Positions 44,140-57,100 of a DNA stretch of 64,000 nt are shown here, one piece after another. Under the pieces are notes generated by a model. The model was given only the letters and a program-made list of their open reading frames with translations, was not told the DNA's origin and did no database searches. Source of the DNA: Sarcophilus harrisii (Eukaryota > Chordata > Mammalia > Dasyuromorphia > Dasyuridae). Where the stretch lies: positions 464,149,359 through 464,213,358 of the forward strand of contig NC_045429.1 in NCBI RefSeq assembly GCF_902635505.1, written 5' to 3'. Within the stretch, counting starts at the first letter, position 1. Each line of letters opens with the position of its first letter. The translations under genes were made by a program, and so were the position numbers.

Positions 44140-45385
44140 TGGGCAAAGGCGGGGACAGGACAAGCTGGAAACAGACTCACCCAACCAAGGGTCACAACCC
44201 CTGTGGGGCTGGGACAAAACCGGGCCCCCCCTGCTCTCCCAAGCGCGGCACTGAACCCTCTGGGTTCCAAGTGTTTTCTCGGGCCTTCCCCCGGCCACCC
44301 CCTCTGTCTGTTTCCTGGCTTCCCATAAGTCTCAGGTAAAATGCCAGCTTCCCATTCAGCCCCGTCACACCTGCTGACGGCCAGGGGCCCCTTCTCCAAA
44401 GGCTTAAGCACTTAAAGGCCGGGAGAGCAAAGGAACTCAGTTTTGCTGAAATAAAGCTTTTTTTCCCACGGGAGCTTCAGGGCCCCCCAAAATCTCTCCT
44501 CGGGCCCTCTGGGGCCCGGCTTGAGTCCTGGTCAGAGGAACCGTGCACTGTGCCCTCTGCCAAGCTGGGTATGAGCGCGGACTCTGCACACCCCCTTGTG
44601 TGCGTCCAGGCTGGCTGCGCTCATTTCCCCGGGCACAGCCGTGTGCGCCTCGTGTTAGCGCCAGAACAGACCCTTGGTGAGCACAGGATCCCTCACAGGA
44701 ACCGTTCCGCCAGAACTCACCGAATGTGGGTATCCCCACAGCGCCCCCCCCCCCCGACATCAGGCACCACTCGTCACCTGGAGCCCTCGAGCCCCGACTT
44801 CCAGCCCATCTGCGGCCTCCTGGCCGGCCCTCCCTGCTTCCAGGTCCCACTTTCCCCCTCTCAGGATCACGAGCCTCACGCCGGCCCAGCCCTAGACCCC
44901 GCCAGCCTCTAAGAGCTCCAGTCCAGGCTCAGGACGAGCCTCAGGCAGCCCCCTCTTCCCACCTGCAGAGAACGGCTCCCGATGCCCACCCGCTCCTAGA
45001 CCCGGCAGCGCCTCTGGCGGCTCCCGCCCGTCCTCCACCGCCTTTCCTGCCCAGCAACCTCCCTCCTCCCGAAGGCCTCCTGACCTCCAAACCCCTCGCA
45101 AGGAAGGAGGCTGGGACCTCCAGGCTGTGGGAGGCAGAGAGGAAGCTCCGGGCCGCCGAGGCTCCATCCCCACTCGGGGGGCCTCCTGGGAGGCCTCCGC
45201 AGCCAGGATCTCGGGCTTTAATTAGAGTTGCTTTAATTATGCCAGCAAGCAGTCCCATCAGCCACAGGGGGGCTCAAGAAGGCAACTGGCTAAAAAGCGA
45301 GAGGAAGGGGGAGCAACGCCCCAGGGGCCCAACAGACAGACAACTGGGAACCGGTCCCGGACCCGCTCAGGGAAACCATCAGGCA
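44140..45385. other. SLX9 intron 5' of the first visible exon
   Basis: GC-rich intronic sequence. No exon, complete repeat element or conserved protein segment was recognised. A short AT-rich patch with TTTAATTAGAG lies near 45215-45240. Confidence 0.5.
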
Positions 45386-45587
45386 AGGGGCAAGTAAAAC
45401 TGGGAAAAACTAAACCCAAAGTCGGTTAAACCCTCTAGAAAAAAAAAAACAAAAAAACCCCAGGTAAAAAACCGAAACTCTTATCAAAAAACCCTAACGA
45501 AAAACCCCCTCCCAACCCTCCCTCTAAAAAACCAAAAACAATTATTTCAAACCTCATTTCCAAAAAATCACGAAAAACACAAAACAA

Positions 45588-46320
45588 ATCCACCCAAACA
45601 AGGGGAAAATCCACCCAAAACGAGGAAGTCCCCAAGGCCAGGGAAGTCCCCAAACACCGGAAAAGTCCACCTAAACAAAACGAGAGGTACCACCACAGGG
45701 GGAAGGTCCACCTAAAACGAAAGGGGGAAGGTCCACCAAACACCGAAATCCACCTAACAAACGAAATACCATATCAGGCCAAAAACCCAGCGCGAAAAGT
45801 CCACCTATCAAAGGGAAAATACCCAAACAAGCAGGGGTCCACCAGCAAACGAAAAGTACCCTACAGGTGGAGTCCACCAACAAGGAGGTCCACCAAGGCA
45901 GACAGGAAATCCCCAAAATGGGGGCCCTAAACAGAGGGTCCCCCAGCAAGGGGAGGGTCCACAAAGGCCAGGAGTCCCTTGGGCAGAAGGTAAAGGGAGT
46001 ACCACATAAGGGAGGGGAAATCCACCACATCGGGGAGGTCCCTAGGCAAGGCGGGAAATCCCCCGGGCAAAGGGGGATCCACCCATGGGCAGGGCGGGGG
46101 GTCCACCCCATAGGCCCGGATCCACCTATCAGACGGGGATCCACCTACCAAAGGGTCCACCTATAAGGGGGAAAGGTACCCATAAAAGGTCCACCCACAA
46201 AACGGAGGTCCACCCTATGGGCAGACGGGGAAGGTCCACCTATCAAATGGGATCCCAAGGGGAAATAGGTAACCCCGGGCCCAGAGGTCCCCTATGGGGA
46301 AACCGGAAAGGGCCCCTAGG
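45588..46320. repeat. Degenerate ~18-bp satellite (GTCCACC motif)
   Basis: The heptamer GTCCACC or close variants (ATCCACC, GTACCAC, GTCCCC) recurs every 13-25 bases, on average about 18. The spacer is rich in A and G, with a common form close to TATCAAAGGGGAAA. I count roughly 35 units. It probably lies in the first intron of SLX9. The left flank (45385-45590) is A/C-rich low-complexity sequence with poly(A) runs. Confidence 0.75.
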
Positions 46321-46519
46321 CCGAAAAAACAAGGCAAAATTAGGGGAGGCCCGGACAAACTGGGCACCCCTCCCAGGGCGGGGTCCCACCCCCCCTCCCC
46401 GGAGCGCCCCCAAACCCCCGGGCCCCCCCCGGGGCTGGGCGGGAACTCCCTTTCCCCACCCCCCCCCCCACCCCCCCCCTCCCCCCCCCCCTCAAAACCC
46501 AAACTCCCGGCTCCCCTCT

Positions 46520-47790
46520 AAACTTTAAACCCCCCCCCCCCCCCCTCGGCTCTGCCTTGCCCCTCCGCTTTCTCCGGGCTCCCCCTCCCGCCCCCCTTGG
46601 CCCCTAAGTGGGAAACTGTCCCCTCCCACCCCTCCCCTCCTTCGCTCGGGCCCCCCCTGCGCTCTGGGCCCGCCCCCCGCTCCCGCCCGGGGCCGCCCCG
46701 CCCCATGGTCCGCCCGGTGCACCGGCCCCGTCCCCAGTCCCTTCCCACGCCGCCCTCCCGGGGCTGGGGGGGCGGGCCCCGCGCCCGGGCCTTCCCCCCG
46801 GCCTCGGGGCCGGGCGCGCCTTCCCCGGGCTCCCTGCGCCCCCGGGGCCGTCCCCTCCCCATGGGAGTCTGGGCCCGGCCCTTCACGCTCAACCCCAAAC
46901 GAACCTTGCCGGGGGGCCCGCGGCGCCGCCGGACTCTTTGAGGAAGCGGGAAGGGGCGGGGCCCCCGGGAGGGGGCTCCCGGGTGAGGCTCCGCCCGGGG
47001 GGCTTTGGGTCCGACAGGCGGGGATGCGCGTGGCCCCCCCGGCGGGCCGCCTCCTGCCCCTTCGGACTCCCCTCCGGCCCCTCTCCCCAGGGCGGTCTGG
47101 GCCCAGGGAATTCGGCCGCCTTCCCGAGCCGGGCGGGGGAGGGACCCGCCGGAGCTTCTGGGGGAGGAAGGCCCGCCCGGTTCACCCCCGCCTGAGCCCC
47201 CCCCTCAGGCGGCCCTGGGGGGGCCCCCCGCCCGGGACCCGCCCCCGCCCCCCCCCCCCCCCCGGTTCCCCGGCCAGGGGACCCGCCCCCCCCGGGGGGG
47301 CTTTGGGCCCTTCTCAGGGAGGAACCATCCCTCCGTGGGTGCCCCGGCCCAGGCCGCTGGGGTTCCAAGGGCCCAAAGAGCTCAGCTCGTGGCCTCCAGG
47401 GCCCGGAGCTCTGGCCCCCGCAGCGCCGTCAGCTGCCCCTCGCGGGGCCTCAGAAATGCGCGTCCCGGCCTCCCGGAGGCCTGGGCAAGAGGCGCAGCCC
47501 CGCGCGAGCCTCAGTTACCCACCTATGACGTGGGGGCTCTGAGGGGGCAAAGGAAGGCATTTTGTTAGGTAGCGCTGCCCCTGGGGTCCCTGGCGCCCCC
47601 CCGCCCGCCCGGCTCGGAGCGCCCCCCGCCCCCCCCCACCCGCCTCGGGCGCCCCGCCCCCGGCTCACACCGACACAGGGCACCTCCGCCCCCCGCCCGG
47701 CTCGGAGCGCCCCGCCCCCGGCTCCACACGGACACAGGGCACCTCCGCCCCCGCCCGCCCGGCTCCCCTCCGGACCCCACCTAAAACCTC
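46520..47790. promoter_or_regulatory. CpG island, probable SLX9 promoter region
   Basis: The stretch is extremely GC- and CpG-rich and lies between the first visible SLX9 exon (44.1 kb) and ITGB2, where a head-to-head promoter is expected. It has long C runs (46530-46544, 47251-47264) that may carry sequencing errors. No clear exon with the SLX9 start could be read. A Gly-Lys followed by GTTCGT at 46899-46910 (minus) is one possible end of the first coding exon, but the upstream frame does not resemble the human N-terminus. Confidence 0.6.
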
Positions 47791-47939
47791 CTTCCCAGGC
47801 AGGAGTCCTCCCTCCGTGGGTAGTAGCCCCCCGGGGCCCAGAGCCTGATGGGGCTGGGGGAAGTCTCAGAGGGACCGAAGGAAGCAGCTTTTCTGACCTC
47901 CTGCCGGGCTCCAGGATTATGACAGGATTGGGCATCAAA

Positions 47940-48000
47940 TGAGATCTATATATCCATAAACCACTTTGTATACATAGGTGCTTAATAAATGCCTATTCCC
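47940..48000 (+). repeat. SINE 3' tail
   Basis: AAACCACTTTGTATACATAG then GTGCTTAATAAATGCCTATT, the tail of a MIR/CORE element, just right of the CpG island. Confidence 0.65.
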
Positions 48001-50810
48001 CTCCTACAGTTTGCCCAGAGGCCAGATCCCTGTCACCAGCTGGAATCCAGATGCGATCCTTGCCCTGGTTCCCAGGACAAGAGGCAGCCCCTGCTGAGGG
48101 CCTGGCCTGGTCACGGGACTTTGCTTTCCGGGTCTGACCCCCGGTTCCTGATCAGAGATTGAAGAGGGACCTGGGCGAGCTGACTATGGGACGCCCTCTC
48201 CCCTGACCTCATAATTGTTCTCGACTCCACCCCCATTATAGACCCGAGCCTGAGATCCGGGAGCTTGTCCAGAGTTTCCCCCGCCCCGCCCCAGTATGAG
48301 TGGTGGGAGGCCTCGTGCTCCGGGCACCCTCTCCCTCCCTGCTGGGGCCTCTCCCGACACTTTTGTTCTATGACTAAACTTCGGGGAGCGTGGGGTGATG
48401 AGAGTCGGGGCCTCTTACCCACCGGGCCGGGAGGCCCAGGCCAGACTGGGGCCCCCAGGAGGGGCTGAGGGAGCCGGGGCTCCCGTGCTGGGTAAATGGG
48501 AGCTCAGCCAGAGCTTTCCCCTCCTACGTAGGGAGAAAGCCTGGGAAAGTTCATCAATCAATCAATCAACATGAGGCTGGAAGGCAGCCCCTGCCCTGGG
48601 GAGGTTAGGAGGCCTCCACAAAGCCGCTCCTGATGGGATGAGCAGGAGATAATTGATTTAGAGACCCAGGGATTTAAGAGGGCTCCGGGAAGGCCTCGGG
48701 CTTCCCTCCCGGAGGAGGTCAGAAGGCTGGGGAACAGCCTTCCAGACGTGGGGGCCGGGAGCCCGGGGCCAGAGTCTGGCCGGGAAAGCAGGTGGGTAGA
48801 GGGAGACCCAGAGCGGAGCAGGGGGCCACAGAACCCCAGGAGATGGTCGCCCGAGCCCGGATTGGGGCCCAGAACCGTGGGTCGGAACCCCAGATGATGA
48901 AGAGCCGGCTGCGGGCAGGAGGGGGCAGGGCCCTGCTGGAAGCCCGGCCCCACACGGAGCAGGGAGACCTGTCAGAACCAGGGCGGAAACCCCTGGCTGG
49001 GGAGGGGCAAGGAGGTCCCTAGACACCATCAGGAAATGGTCTGACCCCTCCAGCTGGGTCACAGGATGTGGAGCCGGAAAAGGGGGAGCAGCACCTTCAA
49101 ACACTGACCCGCCCCCCACCCCCACCCCTGCAGAGCAGCCTCGGGCTCCAGTCTAAGAATCCACAAACCTTGTCTAAGCGTTTCCTGTGCGGGCCCCCAG
49201 GCACTAGCCTAGGGCAGGAAACGACATCTTCCTCCTGGTTGGGGGATGAGGAGAGACTGGGACTGGCCGGGAGGGGGGCGGGCCGTGCAATGTCTCCCTT
49301 GGGAGGCCCCTGGGCCCAGCGGGGGACACAGAGCCAGATTCCGGCTGGAAATGCAAAGTGGGAAAGCCTCAGAGAGCTTCTGCTTCCATCAGTCTTAGGA
49401 CAGCTCCGGAGGCAGCCCCTCCCCCCCAGCTGGGGGAGACCTGAGCAGGACCTGGGGGCCGGGGCCGGGAAAGGCTCCCAAAGATGCTGCCCTTTGGGCT
49501 GACGGGCAGCCGCTAGTAGAGATCCTGTGCGCCTGCAAGGGCCTCTTGAGAGGAGCTGGAATCTGGTGTAGAAAAAACAACGGGAAGCCCAGTTGGCTGG
49601 ACCCGTGCCAGGGAGGGGAGACGGGGGGAGGGGGATCAGGGGGAGGGGGGTCCCCTATTAGAATATAATGTGAGGGGATGGGGCTGTAGCAGGGCCCCAG
49701 ATTGGGTATGGGGGGGGTGACCCCCCAGGTTGGGAGGCCCAAGGATGTCGCCTCCCCAGTCATATAGGGAAGGGGGAGGGACCACGAGTTCTGCTTTGGA
49801 CCTGGGGAGTTTAAGATGCCTCGTCACCTTGGATCTGTTTAATTATGGGTGATCAAAAGTGTCCACGTTTTCTTCTGTTGCTCCTGTAGCTCTTGCTTGG
49901 TCATGACTTCTCCCCGTCCTTAGATCTGTCCGGTGATTTTTTTTCCACAAGCCTCTCACTTGCTCAGGATGGCCCCGGGTCCACCCAAATCATTTTGAAA
50001 CTTGCCTGGGTGCGTGGTGTGGGATGTTGGTCTACAGCGAGTTTCTGCCGCACTGCTCCCGAAGCGCTTGTCCCAGGAACGGCTTTGTCAAACCCTAGGT
50101 CGCAGCCAGTGGCTCTTTACCCCCCACCCTGCCCCCCCGTGTGTTCACAATGACCTCTCCGTCATCTGGCTTTTCGTGCTTCCCTGGATCCTCGGGACCT
50201 CCACCCGATTTCTTGCTCTCAAAGACCATCTTTTCACGGTCCAATTGGTGCAGTCCCAAAGAAGTAGGTCACTTTGTCCACTTGATGACCCCTCATTTAT
50301 AGGGGCCCTACCCCAGGGCTGCCCTTTTGAGGTAACTTCTCCCTGGCCTCCCACCCGGTCCCATTGCACAAGCCTCCGGTTGGAAGGGGGAGTGGATGGA
50401 GGCAGTTCCCATTTTCGGTCAAGTTTTCTGGCCTAAGCCGGAGCGCGAGCTCCCTGTCCACGCCGGCCCCGAGTCTAGCCCAGCACTGGTTCTGTGATGT
50501 GGGAAGCAGGAAAGAGAAGTGGGCCCGGCTCCAGCGTCCTAGAGCTCTTCCCTGTCCCAAGAGGTCATGAAGGCCTAGCTTGGGGGTGGGGCAGGGCTCC
50601 TCTGGGTCCCAGGTCGGTCTGAGGGCTCTCCCCCAGAGAAGGGATCTCCCCCCCACACACACACGCCAGCCTCCTGCCCATTGCTCTGCTAGGAGCTGTT
50701 TGTTTGAAGCAGCAGCTTTGAGAGTCCTGCCCCAGCTCCCTCTTTGTCTGGGGGAAAGCCTCTGACTGACTGGAAGTCAAATGCCCTGGGAGGCCCAGGG
50801 CCCAGGGAAC
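48000..50810. other. Intergenic DNA between SLX9 and ITGB2
   Basis: No gene recognised. L2/MIR3-like fragments are suspected at 48550-48720 and 49150-49250. Confidence 0.45.
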
Positions 50811-50812
50811 CT

Positions 50813-50957
50813 AGGTGACGGTCCGAGGGGGGCCCCGGGGGCCGAGGTGACGGTCCGAGGGGGGCCCCGGGGGCCGAGGTGACGGTCCGAGGGGGGCCCC
50901 GGGGGCCGAGGTGACGGTCCGAGGGGGGCCCCGGGGGCCGAGGTGACGGTCCGAGGG
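50813..50957. repeat. 32-bp minisatellite, 4.5 near-identical copies
   Basis: The unit AGGTGACGGTCCGAGGGGGG plus CCCCGGGGGCCG repeats with almost no differences, so the array is young. A 24-base C run lies nearby at about 51060-51083. The DNA on to 52225 holds no recognised gene. Confidence 0.95.
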
Positions 50958-52224
50958 AGGCTGGAGCCCTGGCCCAGGGTTACCCGGATAACTTGGCCTC
51001 CTGACTCACCCCAGTCTGTCTAACCCCATTGCTGGCCTTGTGTTGTTGGGCTAATGGCCGCCCCCCCCCCCCCCCCCCCCCCAGCTACAAGGGCGCCTTG
51101 GATCCTGAGGGAAGTTGGGAAGGAGAGTGGCAAGCCAGTATGCACAAAGGCTCCTGTGATTCTGGCCAATCGGGGCAGGGAGGCCGGGATGACATAAAGA
51201 ATCGGCCGAAAGTCTGAAACAGGGTGGTGGCCAAACTACTGGGCCATCTCCCCAAGACCACCCAAGCCCCCCACGGGGCTAACAGGGGTGGTGGGGGCGA
51301 GCAAACAGGAAAACCGAGGGACGGGCCCGGCTCCCCAAAGAGGTTATTCTTGCCTTTTACAGGGAGCCTTTCCTAATGCAGTCATTCCTTTGCCCACGTT
51401 ACCTTGTCCCTATTCTGTATGCTGCTTTATGAGAACATCACCTGGGCTAGTTTGGACACTCCTCAAGGGCAGGGATTGCAGAGAGCAGTGCTGACTGGTT
51501 GCTCGAGAGGACCGTTTGCAGCCCTTCCCAGGGATTTGCACTGGCCCCGGCCTTCTGAACGTTTTTACCGTACTTCTGAATGCTTTACCGTCCTAGTGAG
51601 ATACCTAGAGGCTGACACTAGAGCCCCCTGGCTCCCCAGGAGCCCCTGTTACTCTGGGAACTGGCCACTCCAAGCCACAGAACTTGCCCTGGCCCTTGGG
51701 CGGCACGCCGGGTTAGGGGTAGGATGGATGGTGACGGGCAGAAACAAGAGAAGATACCCAGCCTGAGCATGGTCAGGAGTAGGCCCTGCCCATAGCAGGA
51801 CCTAGATCCCAAAGGCCCAAGGTTTCCATTGCACCCCAGCCACCCCACTTCATGACAGAGTTGATGTTGCCATGAAAACAGAGCCTGCTGGGAGCGAGCC
51901 CATTTTCTAGATCCTCTGGCTTTTAAATGTTAACAGAGACTAAGAGTGACGCAAATAAGGAGTCATGGGACTCCTTGAGGAGTGCAGGGGGTGTCAGCTG
52001 AGCTGGCTCTCTCATTCTCCATTGACCTTGGATGAGTGAGGTGCCCCGTCTGCCCTAACTCAGAAAATGACTCAATGACCTCTAAGGTTTTCATCTATGA
52101 TGATGTTTGCCATGGGTTCAGAATCATAAGTTACTCTCCTTTCAAGGGTTGAGAATTAACCTCAATATATGCCTGCAGGAGTGCTGACACTGGTTCAGGG
52201 ATATGCTTATAAATCCTTCAGGAA

Positions 52225-52420
52225 ACTCCGGGACCATGATCTGGCTTAGCTAGAAGGGTCTGCCTGGAAACCCCAGCTCTGCCTCTGCCTACATGACTAT
52301 AGGCAAGTTGTTTTTCCTTTGGCCCTCAGTTTCCCTCATTTGTGAAATGAGGAAGTTGGACATTATGACCTCAGTGCTCTTCCCAGGTCTGGTCCTGGTG
52401 ATCTGGGGTTCAAAACCCCT
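52225..52420 (+). repeat. CORE/MIR-type SINE
   Basis: Contains CTACATGACTATAGGCAAGT then CCTCAGTTTCCCTCATTTGT, GAAATGAGGAAGTTGGAC and the 3' CAGTGCTCTTCCCAGGTCTG. Confidence 0.8.
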
Positions 52421-52502
52421 ATCTGATACTCTGTTCCTCTCCCCTGTGAATTGAAAGGAGACAAAGAGGTCAGTAGTCAAAATAGGAGTGTTGGAATACC
52501 CG

Positions 52503-52588
52503 GGAGCCACCTGACAGTGGCTGCTGGAGATCCAGCCCAGAACGGGGAGCCACCTGACAGTGGCTGCTGGAGATCCAGCCCAGAACGG
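52503..52588. repeat. Exact 43-bp tandem duplication
   Basis: Two copies of GGAGCCACCTGACAGTGGCT to CAGCCCAGAACGG without a mismatch. This is a recent slippage or duplication event. Confidence 0.95.
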
Positions 52589-53099
52589 ATCTCTAGTGAG
52601 AGGATGCTACAAGGAGACTGGGAGGCAGTTGCTGTTCTCTGACCTCGGTGACTGAGAGGCCGTTGTGTGGTCCGACCTCTCTCCCCTTCCCTCTGCCTCC
52701 AATGTATCTCGTTCCCAATCCCCAACACCTGTGTCAGCAAAGGCTGCCTCGCAGCTCCTTCAGATGCTGTGATCCACAGCTGGGGAGGCTCTCGGAGAAT
52801 TGATCTGTCCCTTAACAGAGGAGAGAGAGTGTTCCAGGTCCAGAGAACAGTCAGAGAGAATGCCCGTGACTGAGAGATGAAGTCTTGTTCAAGGAGTAGC
52901 CAGGAGGCACTGGATCGTTGGTGACAGGAATCCGCTGGAGTTTACTGAGGGGGAGGGGAGTGCCATGGTGGCTGAATGGAAGATGGAATGGAGCAGGGAG
53001 AGACACTCCCCTAGGGGCTATTGCCAGAGTCCAGCCATGAAGTAATAAGGGTCTGCACGAGATGACAGTAGTGTCAAAGGAGAGAAGGGAACATAGAGG

Positions 53100-53400
53100 A
53101 GATATGTTGCAAAGGTGAAATTGAGGAGGGATGTTCCAGAGGCAAATTCAACAGGAAGGAGGTTCCAAAGGTGAAACTGAAAGAGGCTGCAGGGGTGAAA
53201 TTGACAAGAGATCCTGCAAGGGGGTGAAACTGATGAGAGATCCTGCTGGGGTGACACTGACATTGACATCGACAAGAGATGTTCCAAGAGAGTTGACATT
53301 GACAAGAAACACTGAGGAAGTGAAATCATCAAGAAAAGGTGTTCCAAAGATGAAATTGAGGAAAGAGTTGCAGAGGTGAAATTGAGGAGAGGTGAAATCT
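53100..53400. repeat. Degenerate GTGAAATTGA minisatellite
   Basis: About ten irregular units of roughly 25-35 bp containing GGTGAAATTGA or GGTGAAACTGA plus GATGTTCCA or GATCCTGC. Confidence 0.8.
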
Positions 53401-53889
53401 ACAGATTCAGCAGCTTGGATGTGAGGGTGAGGAGAGCAGAACGGCTGCTAGGCTGGGAGCCTGGGGGCCCAGGAGGAGGAGGCCGGTGCCTTTGAGGGTG
53501 AGCGCGAGCTCCTGCGGTTGCCTCCAGCACTGCCTGTGCCCGCTGGCACAGGACTGAGCCCACTGGTGAGAGCCTTACTTGGTTCTCTGGGCAGCTCAGC
53601 CAGCCTCTCGAGTCCTGGGTTTTTGTTTCTAGTTCTTCCATCTGTGCGGAGGATGGACAGAGTAGGGTTAGAGTTTCTTCTTGATCTACTTCTCTTCGGC
53701 ATGTTTTGCAGGCTCTTTATTTTGGTTCTTTCAGGGCTAGTTCGGCTCCACCTGGGTCCAAGAACCACAAGCGAGAGAATCTAGGTTCAGCCATTCAGCT
53801 AAGTTAGTGTGCGATCTGGGCCTCAGTTCCCCTATTTGGTTCTCCTGTTCCTTTAAGTTGTTTGACTGGACTTGCCTTTGGGGCAGCTC

Positions 53890-54190
53890 TATAGGGAGCT
53901 AGAGAGAGCTGGTCTTCTTTCCGTGAGCTGATGCCGATGAAGCGAGCAAGATCAGGAGAACACCAGACACGGCAACATCGTCCTCCCGATCCGAGACAAT
54001 CCCAGTAGACTTGTGGGAAACAGCATCCGTGTCAGAGAGAGCTACGCAGACTAAATGCACAGAGAAGCAGACTATCTTCAACTTTGGGGGTTTTCCCCCT
54101 TTCTCCTGTTTTTTTTTCCTTCTGTTCTAATTTTTCTTTTGCAACATGACTGTGGAAATATGGTTACTGCGACGGCCCAGGTATTGCCCA
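53890..54190 (+). mobile_element. LINE-1 3' UTR fragment
   Basis: Contains GACAATCCCAGTAGACTTGT, CAGAGAGAGCTACGCAGACT and TTTTGCAACATGACTGTGGA, which I recognise as a marsupial L1 3' UTR. It is truncated at both ends. Confidence 0.7.
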
Positions 54191-54194
54191 AGAA

Positions 54195-57100
54195 CAATCT
54201 TGCTAAGAGGCAGAATCGGCTGCCTGTAGATAGTGAGCTCCCTGTCAGTGGAGGGTATTCAAGCAGTCTGGATGTGGGACTCTGTGCGGCCGGGGTATTT
54301 GGTCAGGGCTGCCGGCCTGCGGTCGCGGAGGTCCGGCCTGGCTCAGTCTCGGAGTCTTGGGCGAGGGGGGAGGGAGGGGTTCCCGGGCCCTGGCCCATCC
54401 TCCCCCTCCCCTCTCGCAATGCTGGGGGGGCGCTTCCTCTTCTCTCCCGCCTACACCATTTTCTGGGCTCCACTTCCTCTGCACTTGGGCAACACTAAGT
54501 CAGCCCTCGGCAGAGCCCTGAAGCACAGCCCTTCCTCTGGGCCCAGATTGCAACTGGAGCAGCCCCCGTCCCAGCCAGAGGGCCACCCCGGGGCAGCTGG
54601 TGTCCAGGTAGGGCCTGGGAGGCTTGGGGGAGGGCTGGGGAGTCTGGCCCGGGGCTGCATCCCCCCCTCTGGGCAGCTCCTTCCTCCTGAGCCAGCCTGA
54701 AGGGGAGGCCCCGAAGGCCAGGGAGGGGCCTCCAGGATGGGCCTCCAAGGGAGAGGGCAAGGGCAGAAAGGCTCTCCCCTCGCCCTCAGTGGACGATGTG
54801 GGCAGCGCGGGGCAGGGGGAGGGGGCATGCCAGCTGGGAGTGCCCGGCTGTTCCCCAAATATGGGAGTCCTCCCACATTTTGCCTCCTAGGGGCAGCCTA
54901 GGGTGACTGCTACTTCCAGGACCTGTGAAGCCCAGCAGGCCCTCTGGCTTCTGCCCCCCATTTCCCTGCCCTGCCCCCCAATTGGGGAGGGAATCTGAGA
55001 TCCGCTGGATGGGAGAGGGCCCTGGAAGTTGGGGGAGGGGAAGGAGGATCTTGGGACAAACAAGGGGATCAAGCTCGGCCTGGACCTCGTCTGGGAGGGG
55101 GCGAGTGCCGGATCTTCAGGAAGGGGGTCATCCTGGGGACGGTCTAATCCCCAGCTTGGGCTTTACATGTGGAACAACTGAGGCCGCCCAGACAGGCGGG
55201 TGGCAGTAAGGGGCAGAACCGTCACCCCCGAGTGCGAGCAGCAGGATCCTGGTCACAGGCCCGGGGCCCACGGCAGTGCCCTCTCCGGCTTCTCTGACCA
55301 CTGCCTGTTCCCTATAGCGGAGATCCCCCTGTCCAGGTCTGCTCTGGGGGTGTGTGAAGCTGTCAGGGGAGCAGCTATGGGTGGGCTCTGCTCAGCAAGA
55401 TCTGCATCTCCTGCTGCCCCCCAGCCTCCCAGCTCCCTAGCCTCCTCCCAGCTCCCTGACCTCCTACTCCCCTCCCAGCCTCTCAGCCTCCCAGCTCCAG
55501 ATCCCCAGTATCTCAGAGCTGCCAACAATATGTGCCCCAATGTGGGTGGGCCCCGAAGGCTGATGCAGGAAATGACCTCAGAGACCCTCTGTCCCGGCCC
55601 ATCTTCCAGATGGGAAAGCTGAGGTCCCAGCCGAGCGGCAGCCTCGGCTCATGCTCGTGGCCCAGAATCCCTCCCTCTTGGTGGCTTCCTGGGCCTCGGC
55701 CCTTCCGCTTCGCACTCCAGGGAAGGCCACGGGCAAACGGAGCTCGCGGGCCGCCGGATCTGGGGCCGGGGACGGCCAGGCTCCAGGCTGTGCCTGGGGT
55801 CGAGGGAGAGTGGACGGCCACCAAGGGGGCCCAGTCAGAAAGGCCCGAGTTCGGATCCCGCCTTTGGCAGTTGCTGCCTGGGTGAGCCCTGAGCACGGCC
55901 TTGAGCTCTGAGCCTCCAGATCTCAGCCCTCGGCCTCCTGGGCAGCAACCCCTGTTACTGAGACAGTGGCGGGGCAGGGAGGGACCCTGGGGACGGGGGA
56001 GCTGCGAGACCCTGCCGGGGCCTCCCTCCTGCCAGCCCCAGAGCCCTCCGGCCTCCAGGGCAACGACCTCTCCTTCCTGTATTGCTTCAGGCCGGCTTGG
56101 CCAGAGGAGGAACTTGTGACTCACCCCTGGCGAAGCTGAGCCTCCCAGAGGGCCGCTATCCCTGCGGTGCACAGTTGCAGAGTCACAGGAGGGAGCGGGA
56201 GAGGTCCCAAAGGCTGGGGCCAGCCCGGGCTGGCCCGAGAACTCGAGGCTGGCTGCAGGGTTCCTGGCCTGGGGAAGCTGGAGACTCCAGGAGACCATCC
56301 TGGGAAGCTGGGGGGCGGGGGGGGGGGGGGGGAAGAGGAGGTCCCACTCCCTCAGGCCGTGGGAAAGGGGAAGCGGCCTGGGCCTTTGCCCTCTCCTGGG
56401 GTGAGAAGCGGCCGCATGTCAGTGGGGAGCCCCTGAAGGCCATGCAGCGCCCAGTCACAGGGGAGGGAGGCGGCCCGGGCCAGGTCAGAGGGCAGGAGGC
56501 AGCCTGGCTCAGAATGAAGGCCGGGAGCAGGACTCTGGGGCCGAGCAGCAATAAGTGGGTGGGTCTGCAGCCTCTTGGGGCTGGACCACTGCTCATGCCC
56601 TCGCTGGGCCAGGGTGGGGAGCGCAGTTTAGCTCCTTTTCTCCTGATTCCGCCATAATGCTCACCAACAATGCACCAGGGGCCTTCCCCTGGCGGCACAG
56701 ACTAAGCCCAAATCCCGGCAGCAGCTTGGTGGGCGCGGGCGGATCTCAGGGCATCTTTAATTAGTGGCTGGGAGGCTGCTTGTCCGTCCCACGGAAGCTG
56801 GGAAGAACCTGACCGTGTGGGTGGTTGAGAGCTGGATTCAAATCCTGCCTCTGGCAGAAGCTAGCTGGGCCTCTGGGACTGTGCCCTGTCAAATGCCAGT
56901 GTGCCCACGGGAGCCTGGGTCTTCAGAGAGACTGGGGGCCTGAGTCCCACTAACAGATGAGGAAATTGAGGCACGACTCGCCTGGGGTCACAGATAGTAA
57001 AGCAGCGGGGGGGCTCGGCTGGTCGTCCGCCCCGGGGGGTCATGTGGGCATCGTGAGACAGGTTGGCGTGTGCCCATGTGCCCACATGTGCCGTCAGGAT

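Noticed and set aside
46899-46910. GKVR codons as the SLX9 N-terminus
   Set aside because: No ATG precedes the Gly-Lys-Val-Arg codons and the following residues do not match the family beyond a few positions; kept only as a possible exon end.
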